From: Owenia fusiformis
Taxonomy: Eukaryota > Annelida > Polychaeta > Sabellida > Oweniidae
Reading direction: 5' to 3'
Assembly (NCBI GenBank): GCA_903813345.2
Contig: CAIIXF020000001.1
Location: 31,536,556 to 31,600,555 of the forward strand
Length of the DNA stretch: 64,000 nt
The notes under the pieces are model-generated. The model saw only the letters and a program-made list of their open reading frames with translations. It ran no database searches and was not told the origin of the DNA. The first letter of the stretch is position 1; each line of letters opens with the position of its first letter. Both the position numbers and the translations under genes were made by a program. Positions 27,701-33,984 of this stretch are shown here, piece after piece.

Positions 27701-30700
27701 TATATAATCCTCAGTAATAATATATGTGTCAGTAAGTGGGAGTAAATGGGAATAAAAATAAACAAATAGACACCCCAAAACTATAGAAATGAAACAGACT
27801 AATATGTTACCCCAAAACAAACAGACATTTTAAAACCGTGAAAATGAAACAAACTAATACATCACCTAAATGACCATTTTCAAAGAGAGGCATACCACTT
27901 CTAACAATACAGCTTTGAATGTACCTGTACAATTAAATGTTTCTATTTTCATGGGTATCCTCATAAGAATGCATATTGGCTGATAAAATTGTTGCTTTAA
28001 TATATATAGAAATGCTATATGATTATTTCCAGGAAACCCAGCTTACTATTACAGTGACAAAGATGCTTTAATCTAACAGAACCTTTCAAAATAGTTAAAA
28101 TTTAAATCAAACAAATAGCTATATAAATTAGATTTGAAGCATTATTTCTATTACAAAAATTGTTTATTTGTTTAAAGGTTATACAATAATTAGACTGTAT
28201 GTGCATATTGGGTTGAGTATGTTATTATTACAGGTGACAGAGGGCCCCCTGGTGACTTGGGAGAGAGAGGTTTGATAGGATTCCCAGGGGCACCAGGCCA
28301 AACTGGTCCAGCAGGAGCCCCAGGTAACATGCAGATATGAACCACCCAGGGTAGTGTCACCAATTTAACTAATTAAGAAGCACCAACAAGCTGAAATGGG
28401 GATAGGTATGGCAAATATCACTAGAGAGGAAGCACAATTAAATGGGATTCTTATACTCCAGGGGTGATTCGGCAACATCAGTATAAGATTTTTTAATGCT
28501 TTTGGGTGCTTCTTTAAATCCCATGCATATACCCCCTCCTCTGGTGACACTTTCCTTGTTTTATATTGTAAAACTAACCAGGCTTGACTAATATGTTCCA
28601 CAGGTGATCCAGGTCCACCAGGGATGCAGGGAGAAAGAGGTTTTACAGGGTTCCCTGGCGCCCCAGGCCCAGAGGGGCCAACAGGATACCAAGGTAGACA
28701 TGGATGGTGGCACATCTGGGGAATGGTCCCAACAAACCTTTCATCTTAATCTAACCAGATATATCCATAAACAATAATTAAATCACCACTAGTACCCGAC
28801 ATACATACCCCATTTGTTGTATGTTATGATACGTCCTTTCCAACATGACATACAACAATACCATAGATGTGTCATTCACAGTAGTTGCATGCTATGGTTA
28901 TCCTTCTTCACAGGATAATCATAATTTAGTTGCCATGGACTTGGACTTGTAGTTGTCTGGTTGTGTACAATCATAACCTGAGTTGCCATGGTCTTGTAGA
29001 TACCTGTTTGGTTGTGTACAATCATAGCCTAGTTGCCATGGAGTCTTAGTTGTCTGGTTGTGTATGATAACAACCTGGTTGCCATGAAGTTGTACTTGTT
29101 TGGTTGTGTATGATCATAACCAAGTTGCCATGGAATTGTAATAGTAATGTACATGTACCTGTGATGTCAGGATGACTGGGGAGAAACAAAACACACATGT
29201 AACAAGATGGCGGCACTGCAGCTTACAATGTGATATCCAAACACTAAAAGGGTTGTAGCATTTACATTACAGTACCATAATCAATGTGATATACATCCGG
29301 AAATACAATATTGCTCATATTTCTGGAATAATGAACACTTCACTAAAACGAATATACTCAACAATTACAAAGGTTGTAATAATTGTTCTTAAATGACCAG
29401 TTGAGAAAGTTATTCCATAAAAACGTAATTACATGTAATCTAGAGAACAGATGTTTTACCAGAAAATTTCCAAAAACTTCAATGGATTTTGTTAAATAAT
29501 TCCTGGGAAACGAAAATATTTTGTCAATTACAAAACCAATTGGTTCATTTTCCAAAACCAGACAAATGTGAAAAATGGAAAAATCCCCATTCACTTAAAA
29601 AGCACATTGAAATTGAGGAAATCAACGGTAAATTGGAAAATTTATACAATGAATATATGAACAATGGTATATTGTCTAGTATGAGTAACATCAAATGTTG
29701 CAATGCTTTTGAGTTGGATAATATCACTGGTGATTTCTGAATGATGAAATGAATTGGATGTACAATACTTGAATATGACTGATCTTCTCTTGTGCAGGGA
29801 CTGTGACGCTGTCTCTTTTATAACACAATTTGTATGTCAATTTTCCTAATCTGTATAATTAATTAATTGATTGTCCCTTTGATAACAAACTAGCATGTCT
29901 ATACCTCACCCATACATTCTTATTGTTTCCTAGAAAATGCTGCATGTTATCTGAACATAATATTTTATGTATTGTTAGTTAAGCATTGCTTGTTTGAAAA
30001 CATTGATCTTGCATGTATACAGTTGTCTTCTTTGTGCACTTAGGGTCACTTGCCCCATGTTGCGCATTGCCTGCATGCCTTTTCCATAGCATATTACATC
30101 TTGTGGAATGTATGCATGTTGCATAGGTCAACAGGAATTACCTTACCTGTAGTTGCAGTGATCTCCTCAACATTAAGCCAAGTGGGTGCTGTTCTAACTT
30201 TTATTTTTTCAACTTGCACCCACTTGTACAAGAGAAAATTATGAAACACTGGTAGATTTTGAGAAAATTAGAATTTTTGGACTAAAAATCCTGGGGAGAA
30301 CACGGAGTTATTTATAGTACCTACTAGGATACAAGTAGCACATTATAACATGTTATAAACAGTATGGATAAAATATGCACATTTCTTCAAAAATTCATAT
30401 TATCAACCAGGCATTCTTGCTTTCCTCTAAGTTGTAGTAATATACACACCCAAATATATTTTAGCTTTTGTAGTTTAACACTTCAGTTAAAGCTTAAGTA
30501 CTTTTATGTAAGGAATACTAAAAATGAATGTGGTTTACTTTAATTGCATTCTCTTACTATTTAAGTTGATGTTCTGTGGTAGGTTGCATGTTTAAAACTC
30601 ACCATTATATTATTTTGATGTTTGCATTAGTAATTTACCAACAGATTTGATTCCCTAAAATTCTTTCCCTACTTCAAAAGTTTACAGACAAACTATGTAC

Positions 30701-31214
30701 AAATCCAAAGTGAGCCATACAAATTTGCATATAATTTGGCAAAATGTTAATGGTTGCAGGCCCACAAGGACCAAAGGGTGAGAGAGGTGAAGTTGGTTAT
30801 GGAAAAGCTGGTATGCGAGGACCAAGAGGCGTACCAGGTGAGCTATACAGCTAGAGAAAAAAATTGTACATGTACTTCATTCATATTAATGCCATAGTTG
30901 TATAACTTTTCAGAGAGGATAATAGCAAAATCATTATTCCAAACAAAGGAGTCTTGGATCTCTGTGTTTTGAGAATGAGTACTAGTGTGAGTTTGGAAAT
31001 ATATTCTAACTTCAATGAAACTGTTGTAGGACTTCCTGGACCTCCAGGTGCAGGGGTGCCTGGAAGAGAAGGAGAGAGAGGTCCCTCAGGAGAGAGAGGA
31101 TTGCCTGGAAGTCAGGGCCCACCTGGAGCTCAAGGTCCACCAGGATATTGTGAATACTGTAACTTTAATGTACCTCAGGGCTATCCTCCTAGGAATGATG
31201 TCAAGGGGCCTTGA
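721..31214 (+). CDS. COL9A1-like: FACIT collagen, alpha-1(IX)-like (36 candidate exons, 5' partial)
   Basis: Secreted matrix collagen of the FACIT class, whose members sit on fibril surfaces. Domain order: TSPN/NC4-type domain (exons 721-9330); basic linker (10823-10879); cysteine pair CPVVC (11659-11730) matching the vertebrate NC3 CPNAC; interrupted Gly-X-Y region (11995-25822); NC2-type segment with one Cys (26983-27037 plus the 27250 or 27403 exon); COL1 with G-Y-G and G-A-G imperfections; NC1 tail starting GYCEYC. N-terminal landmarks shared with collagen IX alpha-1 are CP...G-x-D/N-D-x-PG, RIPTR and HCDP...E-x-C-x-E-x-P. All junction phases fit: with one of the two 102-nt exons, the window encodes about 1053 residues, against 921 in human COL9A1. 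Vertebrate COL3 seems absent. The first exon here starts in phase 1, so the signal-peptide exon lies upstream. FACIT assignment is firm; type IX is likely but was not tested by a search. Confidence 0.88.
903..925 (+). repeat. mariner-like terminal repeat remnant
   Basis: TA followed by CGAGGGTTGTCCCAGAAGTA resembles a mariner terminal repeat. No partner end or transposase was found nearby. Confidence 0.35.
971..1670 (+). mobile_element. MITE, AAAGGAGCACGTAGG family, copy 1
   Basis: About 33-bp terminal inverted repeats (AAAGGAGCACGTAGGT... and the reverse complement at 1638-1670). Near-identical ends and much interior recur at 48216-48792. No coding capacity. Confidence 0.8.
1889..2056 (-). 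repeat. partial copy of fold-back MITE
   Basis: Shares the arm GTTGCGATACT...CTCCTTT and the AACCCACCCACATG block with the element at 41434-42091. Only one arm is present. Confidence 0.55.
2057..3803. other. collagen intron, no further feature seen
   Basis: AT-rich intron sequence. No exon-like triplet coding and no recognisable repeat. Confidence 0.5.
3804..3939 (+). CDS. collagen exon: TSPN domain, first part
   Basis: Encodes [13 protein letters not shown] through KADLRIPTR. Leaves with two bases (AG) of an Arg codon. The donor is AG|GCAAGT, a GC-AG intron: the phase of the next exon requires it and rejects the nearby GT. Confidence 0.88.
3940..7468. other. collagen intron starting with a GC donor
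   Basis: A 3.5-kb AT-rich intron. Apart from the short MITE at 5809-5890, nothing is recognised. Confidence 0.6.
5809..5890 (+). mobile_element. 82-bp hAT-like MITE with perfect 8-bp target duplication
   Basis: Inverted ends AAGCCTTGCCCAAATC and GACTTGGGCAAGGCTAG, flanked by the identical 8-mer CAAACCTG at 5801-5808 and 5891-5898. An 8-bp duplication is typical of hAT elements. Confidence 0.72.
7469..7697 (+). CDS. collagen exon: TSPN domain, middle
   Basis: Acceptor ttttctag. Completes Arg, then [18 protein letters not shown] and TWNLIRVED...FGIRLNGQ, the beta-sandwich core of TSPN. Ends in phase 0 at AAG|gtaact. Confidence 0.92.
7950..8126 (+). CDS. collagen exon: TSPN domain, WHK and DCD strands
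   Basis: 59 codons, phase 0 at both ends. Contains NWHKLSFQV and [15 protein letters not shown], the conserved WHK and first disulfide Cys region, then [11 protein letters not shown]. Confidence 0.92.
8127..9258. other. collagen intron, nothing recognised
   Basis: AT-rich intron between two TSPN exons; no repeat or exon seen. Confidence 0.5.
9259..9330 (+). CDS. collagen exon: end of TSPN domain
   Basis: 24 codons: [12 protein letters not shown]...ESCAEIP. The two Cys match HCDP and ETCHELP of collagen IX NC4. Donor CCT|gtaagt. Confidence 0.92.
9981..10126 (+). mobile_element. TA-flanked MITE, CAGGGTGACACAAAA family
   Basis: Long imperfect inverted ends (GGTGACACAAAAGAATGCCAC and GTGGCATTTTTGTGTCA), TA on both sides. 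Related copies lie at 46315-46886 and probably 24050-24235. A Tc1/mariner-type affinity is inferred from the TA. Confidence 0.62.
10129..10518 (+). mobile_element. TA-flanked MITE abutting the previous one
   Basis: Inverted ends CAAGGTGTCCAAGAATTAAA and TTTAATTCTTGGACTCTG, with TA at 10127-10128 and 10519-10520. The left TA is shared with the preceding MITE, so one inserted at the edge of the other. Confidence 0.66.
10823..10879 (+). CDS. collagen exon: basic linker
   Basis: 19 codons, EPPP then [15 protein letters not shown]. Phase 0 with good splice sites (taatacag, CGG|gtaagg). Strongly basic, so a heparin or proteoglycan contact is a reasonable inference. It occupies the place where vertebrate alpha-1(IX) begins its COL3 triple helix. 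Confidence 0.75.
11659..11730 (+). CDS. collagen exon: NC3-like cysteine pair
   Basis: [20 protein letters not shown]...: C-x3-C followed by Gly-X-Y, like DPLCPNACPPGRSGYPG of vertebrate NC3/COL2, where interchain disulfides form. Phase 0. Confidence 0.9.
11995..12102 (+). CDS. collagen exon: Gly-X-Y, 36 codons
   Basis: 108 nt (2 x 54), starts [13 protein letters not shown], uninterrupted triplets, donor GAG|gtgaga. Confidence 0.93.
12466..12519 (+). CDS. collagen exon: Gly-X-Y, 18 codons
   Basis: 54-nt exon, the unit length seen in fibrillar and FACIT collagen genes. [18 protein letters not shown]. Confidence 0.92.
12617..12670 (+). CDS. collagen exon: Gly-X-Y, 18 codons
   Basis: 54-nt exon, [18 protein letters not shown], consensus splice sites at both ends. 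Confidence 0.92.
12894..12947 (+). CDS. collagen exon: Gly-X-Y, 18 codons
   Basis: 54-nt exon, [18 protein letters not shown], donor GAT|gtaagt. Confidence 0.92.
13235..13297 (+). CDS. collagen exon: Gly-X-Y, 21 codons
   Basis: 63 nt, [21 protein letters not shown]. Joined to the next exon it gives G-D-T-V-T-G, a four-residue break in the triplet register. Confidence 0.9.
13616..14790 (+). repeat. array of ~145-bp ATGGCNGCCATTTTGAAA units, copy 1
   Basis: Degenerate tandem units: GCATATAAAATTTGAACCAAA, then ...TTTGAGTTATCAAAGATTAC, then AATGGCNGCCATTTTGAAATT, then a GCCATCTTGAAAAT block. Begins near CCCACCGAAC and ends near CTTCGTTCGTTCG. Lies in a collagen intron. Confidence 0.75.
15471..15584 (+). 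CDS. collagen exon: Gly-X-Y, 38 codons
   Basis: Starts [12 protein letters not shown]; acceptor gaacag. An alternative acceptor six bases further in (gttacag) would shift the frame, so the upstream one is chosen. Confidence 0.88.
15979..16095 (+). CDS. collagen exon: Gly-X-Y, 39 codons
   Basis: 117 nt, [13 protein letters not shown]... to GPPGPP, donor CCA|gtaagt. Confidence 0.93.
16422..16478 (+). CDS. collagen exon: non-collagenous interruption
   Basis: 19 codons, [19 protein letters not shown]. Triplets stop after GLPG and give an acidic 15-residue break before the next exon resumes with GPPGPPG. Probably a flexible hinge. Confidence 0.8.
16580..17796 (+). repeat. array of ~145-bp units, copy 2, with right cap
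   Basis: Eight or so degenerate units with TTTGAGTTATCAAAG every 130-155 bp. Ends in a cap of CGGACGGACAGAC repeats followed by CGAACTTCGTTCGGTGGGAT. Confidence 0.78.
17797..18342. other. collagen intron remainder, nothing recognised
   Basis: AT-rich, with a short CAAAT-rich patch near 18200-18225. Confidence 0.45.
18343..18504 (+). CDS. collagen exon: Gly-X-Y, 54 codons
   Basis: 162 nt (3 x 54) of perfect triplets, [13 protein letters not shown]... to GPPGVD. Confidence 0.94.
18617..18670 (+). CDS. collagen exon: Gly-X-Y, 18 codons
   Basis: 54-nt exon, [18 protein letters not shown]; acceptor tcaag is weak but phase and triplets fix it. Confidence 0.9.
18841..18957 (+). CDS. collagen exon: Gly-X-Y, 39 codons
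   Basis: 117 nt, [13 protein letters not shown]... to GPRGYQ, donor CAG|gtaaga. Confidence 0.92.
19091..19592 (+). repeat. array of ~145-bp units, copy 3, decayed
   Basis: Three or so units with GGCCGCCATTTT and TTTGAATTATCAAAGAATAC, ending in TTTGTTCGGTGTGATAAT, a changed form of the cap at copy 2. Confidence 0.65.
19699..19767 (+). CDS. collagen exon: non-collagenous helical interruption
   Basis: 23 codons: GNPG, then [19 protein letters not shown]. The second part looks like a short amphipathic helix with hydrophobic residues at heptad-like spacing, a possible trimer-registering coiled coil. Splice sites ttaag and GAG|gtaaca. Confidence 0.82.
19768..20855. other. collagen intron, nothing recognised
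   Basis: AT-rich intron without exon-like or repeat signal that I could support. Confidence 0.45.
20856..20900 (+). CDS. collagen exon: resumes Gly-X-Y, 15 codons
   Basis: 45 nt, [15 protein letters not shown]. Completes the helical break and restarts charged triplets. Confidence 0.87.
21275..21436 (+). CDS. collagen exon: Gly-X-Y, 54 codons
   Basis: 162 nt, [16 protein letters not shown]... to GTQGLP, donor CCA|gtaaga. Confidence 0.94.
21579..21632 (+). CDS. collagen exon: Gly-X-Y, 18 codons
   Basis: 54-nt exon, [18 protein letters not shown], donor AAG|gtagtt. Confidence 0.9.
21705..21758 (+). CDS. collagen exon: Gly-X-Y, 18 codons
   Basis: 54-nt exon, [18 protein letters not shown], donor AAA|gtgaga; only 72 nt after the preceding exon. 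Confidence 0.91.
21759..23880. other. collagen intron with a possible dispersed-repeat fragment
   Basis: 2.1 kb. The stretch near 22570-22625 (ATCTGATTGGTCCATGCG) resembles 36450-36500 (ATCTGATTGGCTCATATGG). The sequence from 22777 reads ATGGCAGACGAACGTCG, but only a 16-codon frame follows. No gene called. Confidence 0.4.
23881..23943 (+). CDS. collagen exon: Gly-X-Y, 21 codons
   Basis: 63 nt, [21 protein letters not shown], after a 2.1-kb intron. Confidence 0.91.
24050..24235 (+). repeat. possible single-ended fragment of CAGGGTG MITE
   Basis: CACAAGAAGTTTCAGATAAC resembles the interior of the element at 46315-46886, and ACAGGGTG occurs at about 24218. Ends do not pair well. Confidence 0.35.
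24328..24399 (+). CDS. collagen exon: Gly-X-Y, 24 codons
   Basis: 72 nt, [16 protein letters not shown]... to GPPGTP, donor CCT|gtatgt. Confidence 0.92.
24697..24729 (+). CDS. collagen exon: Gly-X-Y, 11 codons
   Basis: 33 nt, [11 protein letters not shown]. Ends mid-triplet, so the next exon creates an imperfection. Confidence 0.87.
24921..24998 (+). CDS. collagen exon: glycine-rich interruption
   Basis: 26 codons, [20 protein letters not shown] then GPSGPP. Glycine-rich but out of strict triplet register in its first two thirds. Confidence 0.86.
25160..25192 (+). CDS. collagen exon: Gly-X-Y, 11 codons
   Basis: 33 nt, [11 protein letters not shown]. The donor gtctgt is weak. The next exon starts with Pro and completes Gly-Met-Pro, which supports this boundary. 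Confidence 0.8.
25676..25822 (+). CDS. collagen exon: Gly-X-Y, 49 codons
   Basis: 147 nt, [11 protein letters not shown]... to GIPGLP, locally more GC-rich than its neighbours. Last exon of the central helical region. Confidence 0.93.
26041..26145 (+). repeat. small inverted repeat
   Basis: GATCTTTGAAAATTCGCA and TTGTGAATTTTCAAAGATG face each other about 70 bp apart, with a further AATTTTCAAAATT palindrome between them. A small MITE is possible; no target duplication is clear. Confidence 0.4.
26983..27037 (+). CDS. collagen exon: NC2-type segment with Cys
   Basis: 55 nt, [18 protein letters not shown] plus one base (phase 1). Aligns with GRAPTDQHIKQVCMRVIQ of vertebrate alpha-1(IX) NC2, including the interchain-disulfide Cys. 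Donor AGAG|gtaagt. Confidence 0.9.
27250..27351 (+). CDS. collagen exon A of a duplicated, probably mutually exclusive pair
   Basis: 102 nt, phase 1 in and out. G+AG gives [15 protein letters not shown]...GKQGIP. Continues the NC2 helix and enters COL1 with a G-I-G imperfection. Pairs with the exon at 27403: same length, phase and layout. Joins to 28234 in perfect Gly-X-Y register. Confidence 0.9.
27403..27504 (+). CDS. collagen exon B of a duplicated, probably mutually exclusive pair
   Basis: 102 nt, phase 1 in and out. G+AA gives [15 protein letters not shown]...GKKGSP, with a G-R-G imperfection. Lies 51 nt after exon A. Joining A to B would give G-I-P-E and a second helix-forming segment inside COL1; joining 27037 to B, or B to 28234, is seamless. 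Confidence 0.88.
28234..28323 (+). CDS. collagen COL1 exon C (duplicate of next exon)
   Basis: 90 nt, phase 1-1, [19 protein letters not shown]... to GPAGAP. Clear paralogue of the exon at 28604. Confidence 0.91.
28604..28693 (+). CDS. collagen COL1 exon D (duplicate of previous exon)
   Basis: 90 nt, phase 1-1, [19 protein letters not shown]... to GPTGYQ. Could be added to exon C or substituted for it without loss of frame or register. Confidence 0.91.
28928..29140 (+). repeat. minisatellite, ~56-60 bp unit
   Basis: About 4 units of TTGCCATGG...TTGT...TCTGGTTGTGTA...AATCATAACC in a collagen intron; units diverged. Confidence 0.7.
29141..30759. other. collagen intron with one unexplained ORF
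   Basis: Contains a plus-strand 83-codon frame at 29489-29740 (…[19 protein letters not shown]…), overlapped by opposite-strand frames. It has no flanking splice logic and no recognised family, so it is not called a gene. Confidence 0.35.
30760..30837 (+). CDS. collagen COL1 exon with G-Y-G imperfection
   Basis: 78 nt, [18 protein letters not shown]... to GVP. The G-Y-G break fits one of the two conserved COL1 imperfections of FACIT collagens. Confidence 0.9.
31030..31214 (+). CDS. collagen last coding exon: end of COL1 and NC1
   Basis: [18 protein letters not shown]... to [12 protein letters not shown], then a short tail and TGA at 31212. The second COL1 imperfection (G-A-G) lies about as far from the first terminal Cys as in vertebrate alpha-1(IX). 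The Cys pair is C-x2-C, whereas vertebrate FACITs have C-x4-C. An AATAAA at 31343-31348 is the nearest candidate poly(A) signal. Confidence 0.91.
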
Positions 31215-33613
31215 AAACGTATCAAACCACATACTTTAAGGCCAGCCACGTTTTGTTCCCTCGACAGCAGGTTTAGTGGTGTTGCTAACACACACAATAT
31301 AAAAAATACCACTTAACACATTTAGAATAATTTTAACTTCTAAATAAATCTTATCTTTGAATATTTCACTTGGAATGGTGACGGTCTTTTATCAACTTGA
31401 AGGTATCAAAAATGGTTTTGATCTTTTTAAGACTGCACTCTAACTGGGGTAAAAGGTTGGTTATGGCACTGACTGTTAAACACATGGTATATATTGAAAT
31501 GTTTTGATAACAGTATGCACTAATTCTGTATGGCTAACATAAGTCTTGGGGAAAAGTAACATAAACATCATGCAGCATTTCGGAATGGGCTAAATGTTTA
31601 ACTTACAAATAACTTCAAAAGATATACATGTATCTCATATTGGTAATGGAGAATTTCTTCTATGTCAAAGCTAACAACTTCAGTCGGGCCAAATCCTAAC
31701 GTGTTGCCGACTAGCCATACCTATTGACAATTGTAGATATTAAATGTGTCGTTTTCACAAAAGCTAGATTTGTATGAATATATTTAACATATACATATCA
31801 AAAGTAGTTGATACTAATTCAACAATTTAATTCATTGATCAACAGTTAACAGAATCATGCAAATCTAATTTTGTATAAAAAAATTAAAACTGCTGCACTT
31901 GATTATTAAAAAGTTGATAACAATAACTCACATAGAACATAGAATGGCACATAAATGAGCACATTACAAATCACAATGCGTTCCACAAGTTTGTGATTAA
32001 TATCAAATCACCTGTCCTTGTTGTTCGTGTATGTCCACTAAGCAACACTACACGGCCTCCTGAAGATGAAGACTTTAGTTCTATGCCTACTAATACCTTA
32101 AATAACCTTGCATGAAATCCCTTCTTCGCATGCCATATATTTATTGCCTATTTGTTTTTGTACTTACTTTGTAATTGTATGGGTGCTTCCAACGTATTCT
32201 TACTTTTAACAATCATTAAGTAAAAATTAGCTATTTATTTCAAATCTTAATTGCTTAAACCTGTGTCGTTTTTTAGGAAGTACATAATTATTATTTACAT
32301 TGTATATTCTGTTTATACAGTATAATGCCATCCATATAAATAATGTTTCTCAGAAAATTATTTAAGAAACTGAAATCTATCTACCATTAAATCCTTCTTG
32401 CTTCTAAAATTTCATTTGCCACCCTTTCTTTCGACCATTCTGTTGGACACCACCACCTGCCTGTAGAATATACAGGTTTCTTATAGCTTTTTGCATATTT
32501 CAGTAAAACTGAATTCAGTTATATCAAAACTATTTTGCAATAACAATCGCTTATATCTTTGCTTGTATAAGATCCAAACAATTTACTTTTATTTAGTGGC
32601 TGTAATATCTCAAAATTTCTGTTAATCCCTTACAGTACACCCCATACTCCCTTTATATGCACATTTGCACCAATATAATGAAACGTCTAAGTCCACCCTT
32701 GCTTAAAGCCAGGCACAAGAGCTAAAGTCAGAACAATGTATAAAGCTGTGATATCATGGTTGGTTTGATTCGTTATTAATGCCCTTCTGGATATTATTTC
32801 CGCTGTTGGTGGGGATGACCTCAACATCTGACCTCAAGGCTCAGCAAAATGAACCATCATAGCCTGGATCTAAGAAATATGTGGACTATCAATAGAATTT
32901 CCGATTCAGGATTATTCTTAAGTGATATATGTTAAATAAAATGCCACTCAGGGTAACTAATGTACCTATGCAATCAAGAGATTAAGTGTCAGCTTTCAAA
33001 TGACAATGAGAACCTGTTAATCTCATATCATACAGTATGTTAAATTATCAAAAGTCCTAAGTATTACTCTGTGGCAAAATGTTGTATTATATGAAGTATT
33101 TTAATTTGTACAAATGTATAACTCTATGAATAATGAATTTATGTATTTCAATGCATTTAAAAAGAGTATATTGCAACTGTGTACCAGTATATCATATTGC
33201 GATGCAGCTATTGCTGGTCCCTGATGTATTGCTGTTACATGGCTGCAATAGAGTGGTGCTACTGGTGAATCTAGTGTCAAATTAATCAGTTTCTTGCCAG
33301 AGCATAATTCGAAACTGAGAATTTGTGCCATATATGATATAAAATCGTAAAACATTATAGTAGGTAAGTATTTTAGTAGGTATATTATATATCGCTTTTA
33401 CTGTAACCAAAACTCACAATTAAAGCTAATGAACAACTCCTGACATCTGGAACAAGGTAGGTCAAAACACTATGAAAACTTTTCCCCTATCAACTCCAAT
33501 TTGAAAGATCAGTATTTCAATTTTCAATTGACCACATTTGAATTCTAAAAAGAGACAAATGAATCTTAATCTCCTACCTCCTGTTTTCTCATTATGCTAA
33601 AGCCATAATATAA
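31215..33613. other. collagen 3' UTR and intergenic DNA
   Basis: AT-rich. First AATAAA at 31343-31348. No further coding sequence recognised. Confidence 0.45.
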
Positions 33614-33617
33614 TTAA

Positions 33618-33980
33618 AGGTGCAACAATTAATGCAGGGGGCCATTCAACGATCATCGATCAGTGTCAAAATATATTTAAGTTTGGATATTTCATCAAGA
33701 CTAACATATATTTTTATTATCTACAAAGAAACTCCCTGGATGAACATTATTTCAGCTGATATTCCTCTTGAAACGTGGTGAATCTTAAAAATCTATAAGT
33801 GGGACTCCCTTTATAGAAGCTTTGAACTGAATTTACACTTCTTAATGCTAAAATTGAGAGTTTATCCATACATTTTAAGAAAATAGGTATATCAAAGAAG
33901 ATGCTGAGCCAAATATTGACCTGATAACTCAGAAAAAATAAAAAATTTCGAATTTTCTCTCTACAGTCCTTGTTGCCCCT
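33618..33980 (+). mobile_element. TTAA-flanked MITE, AGGKGCAACAA family, copy 1
   Basis: 363 bp between TTAA (33614-33617) and TTAA (33981-33984). Ends AGGTGCAACAATTAA and GTCCTTGTTGCCCCT are inverted. A reverse-orientation copy with two further insertions lies at 50717-51747. The TTAA target points to the piggyBac type. Confidence 0.75.
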
Positions 33981-33984
33981 TTAA

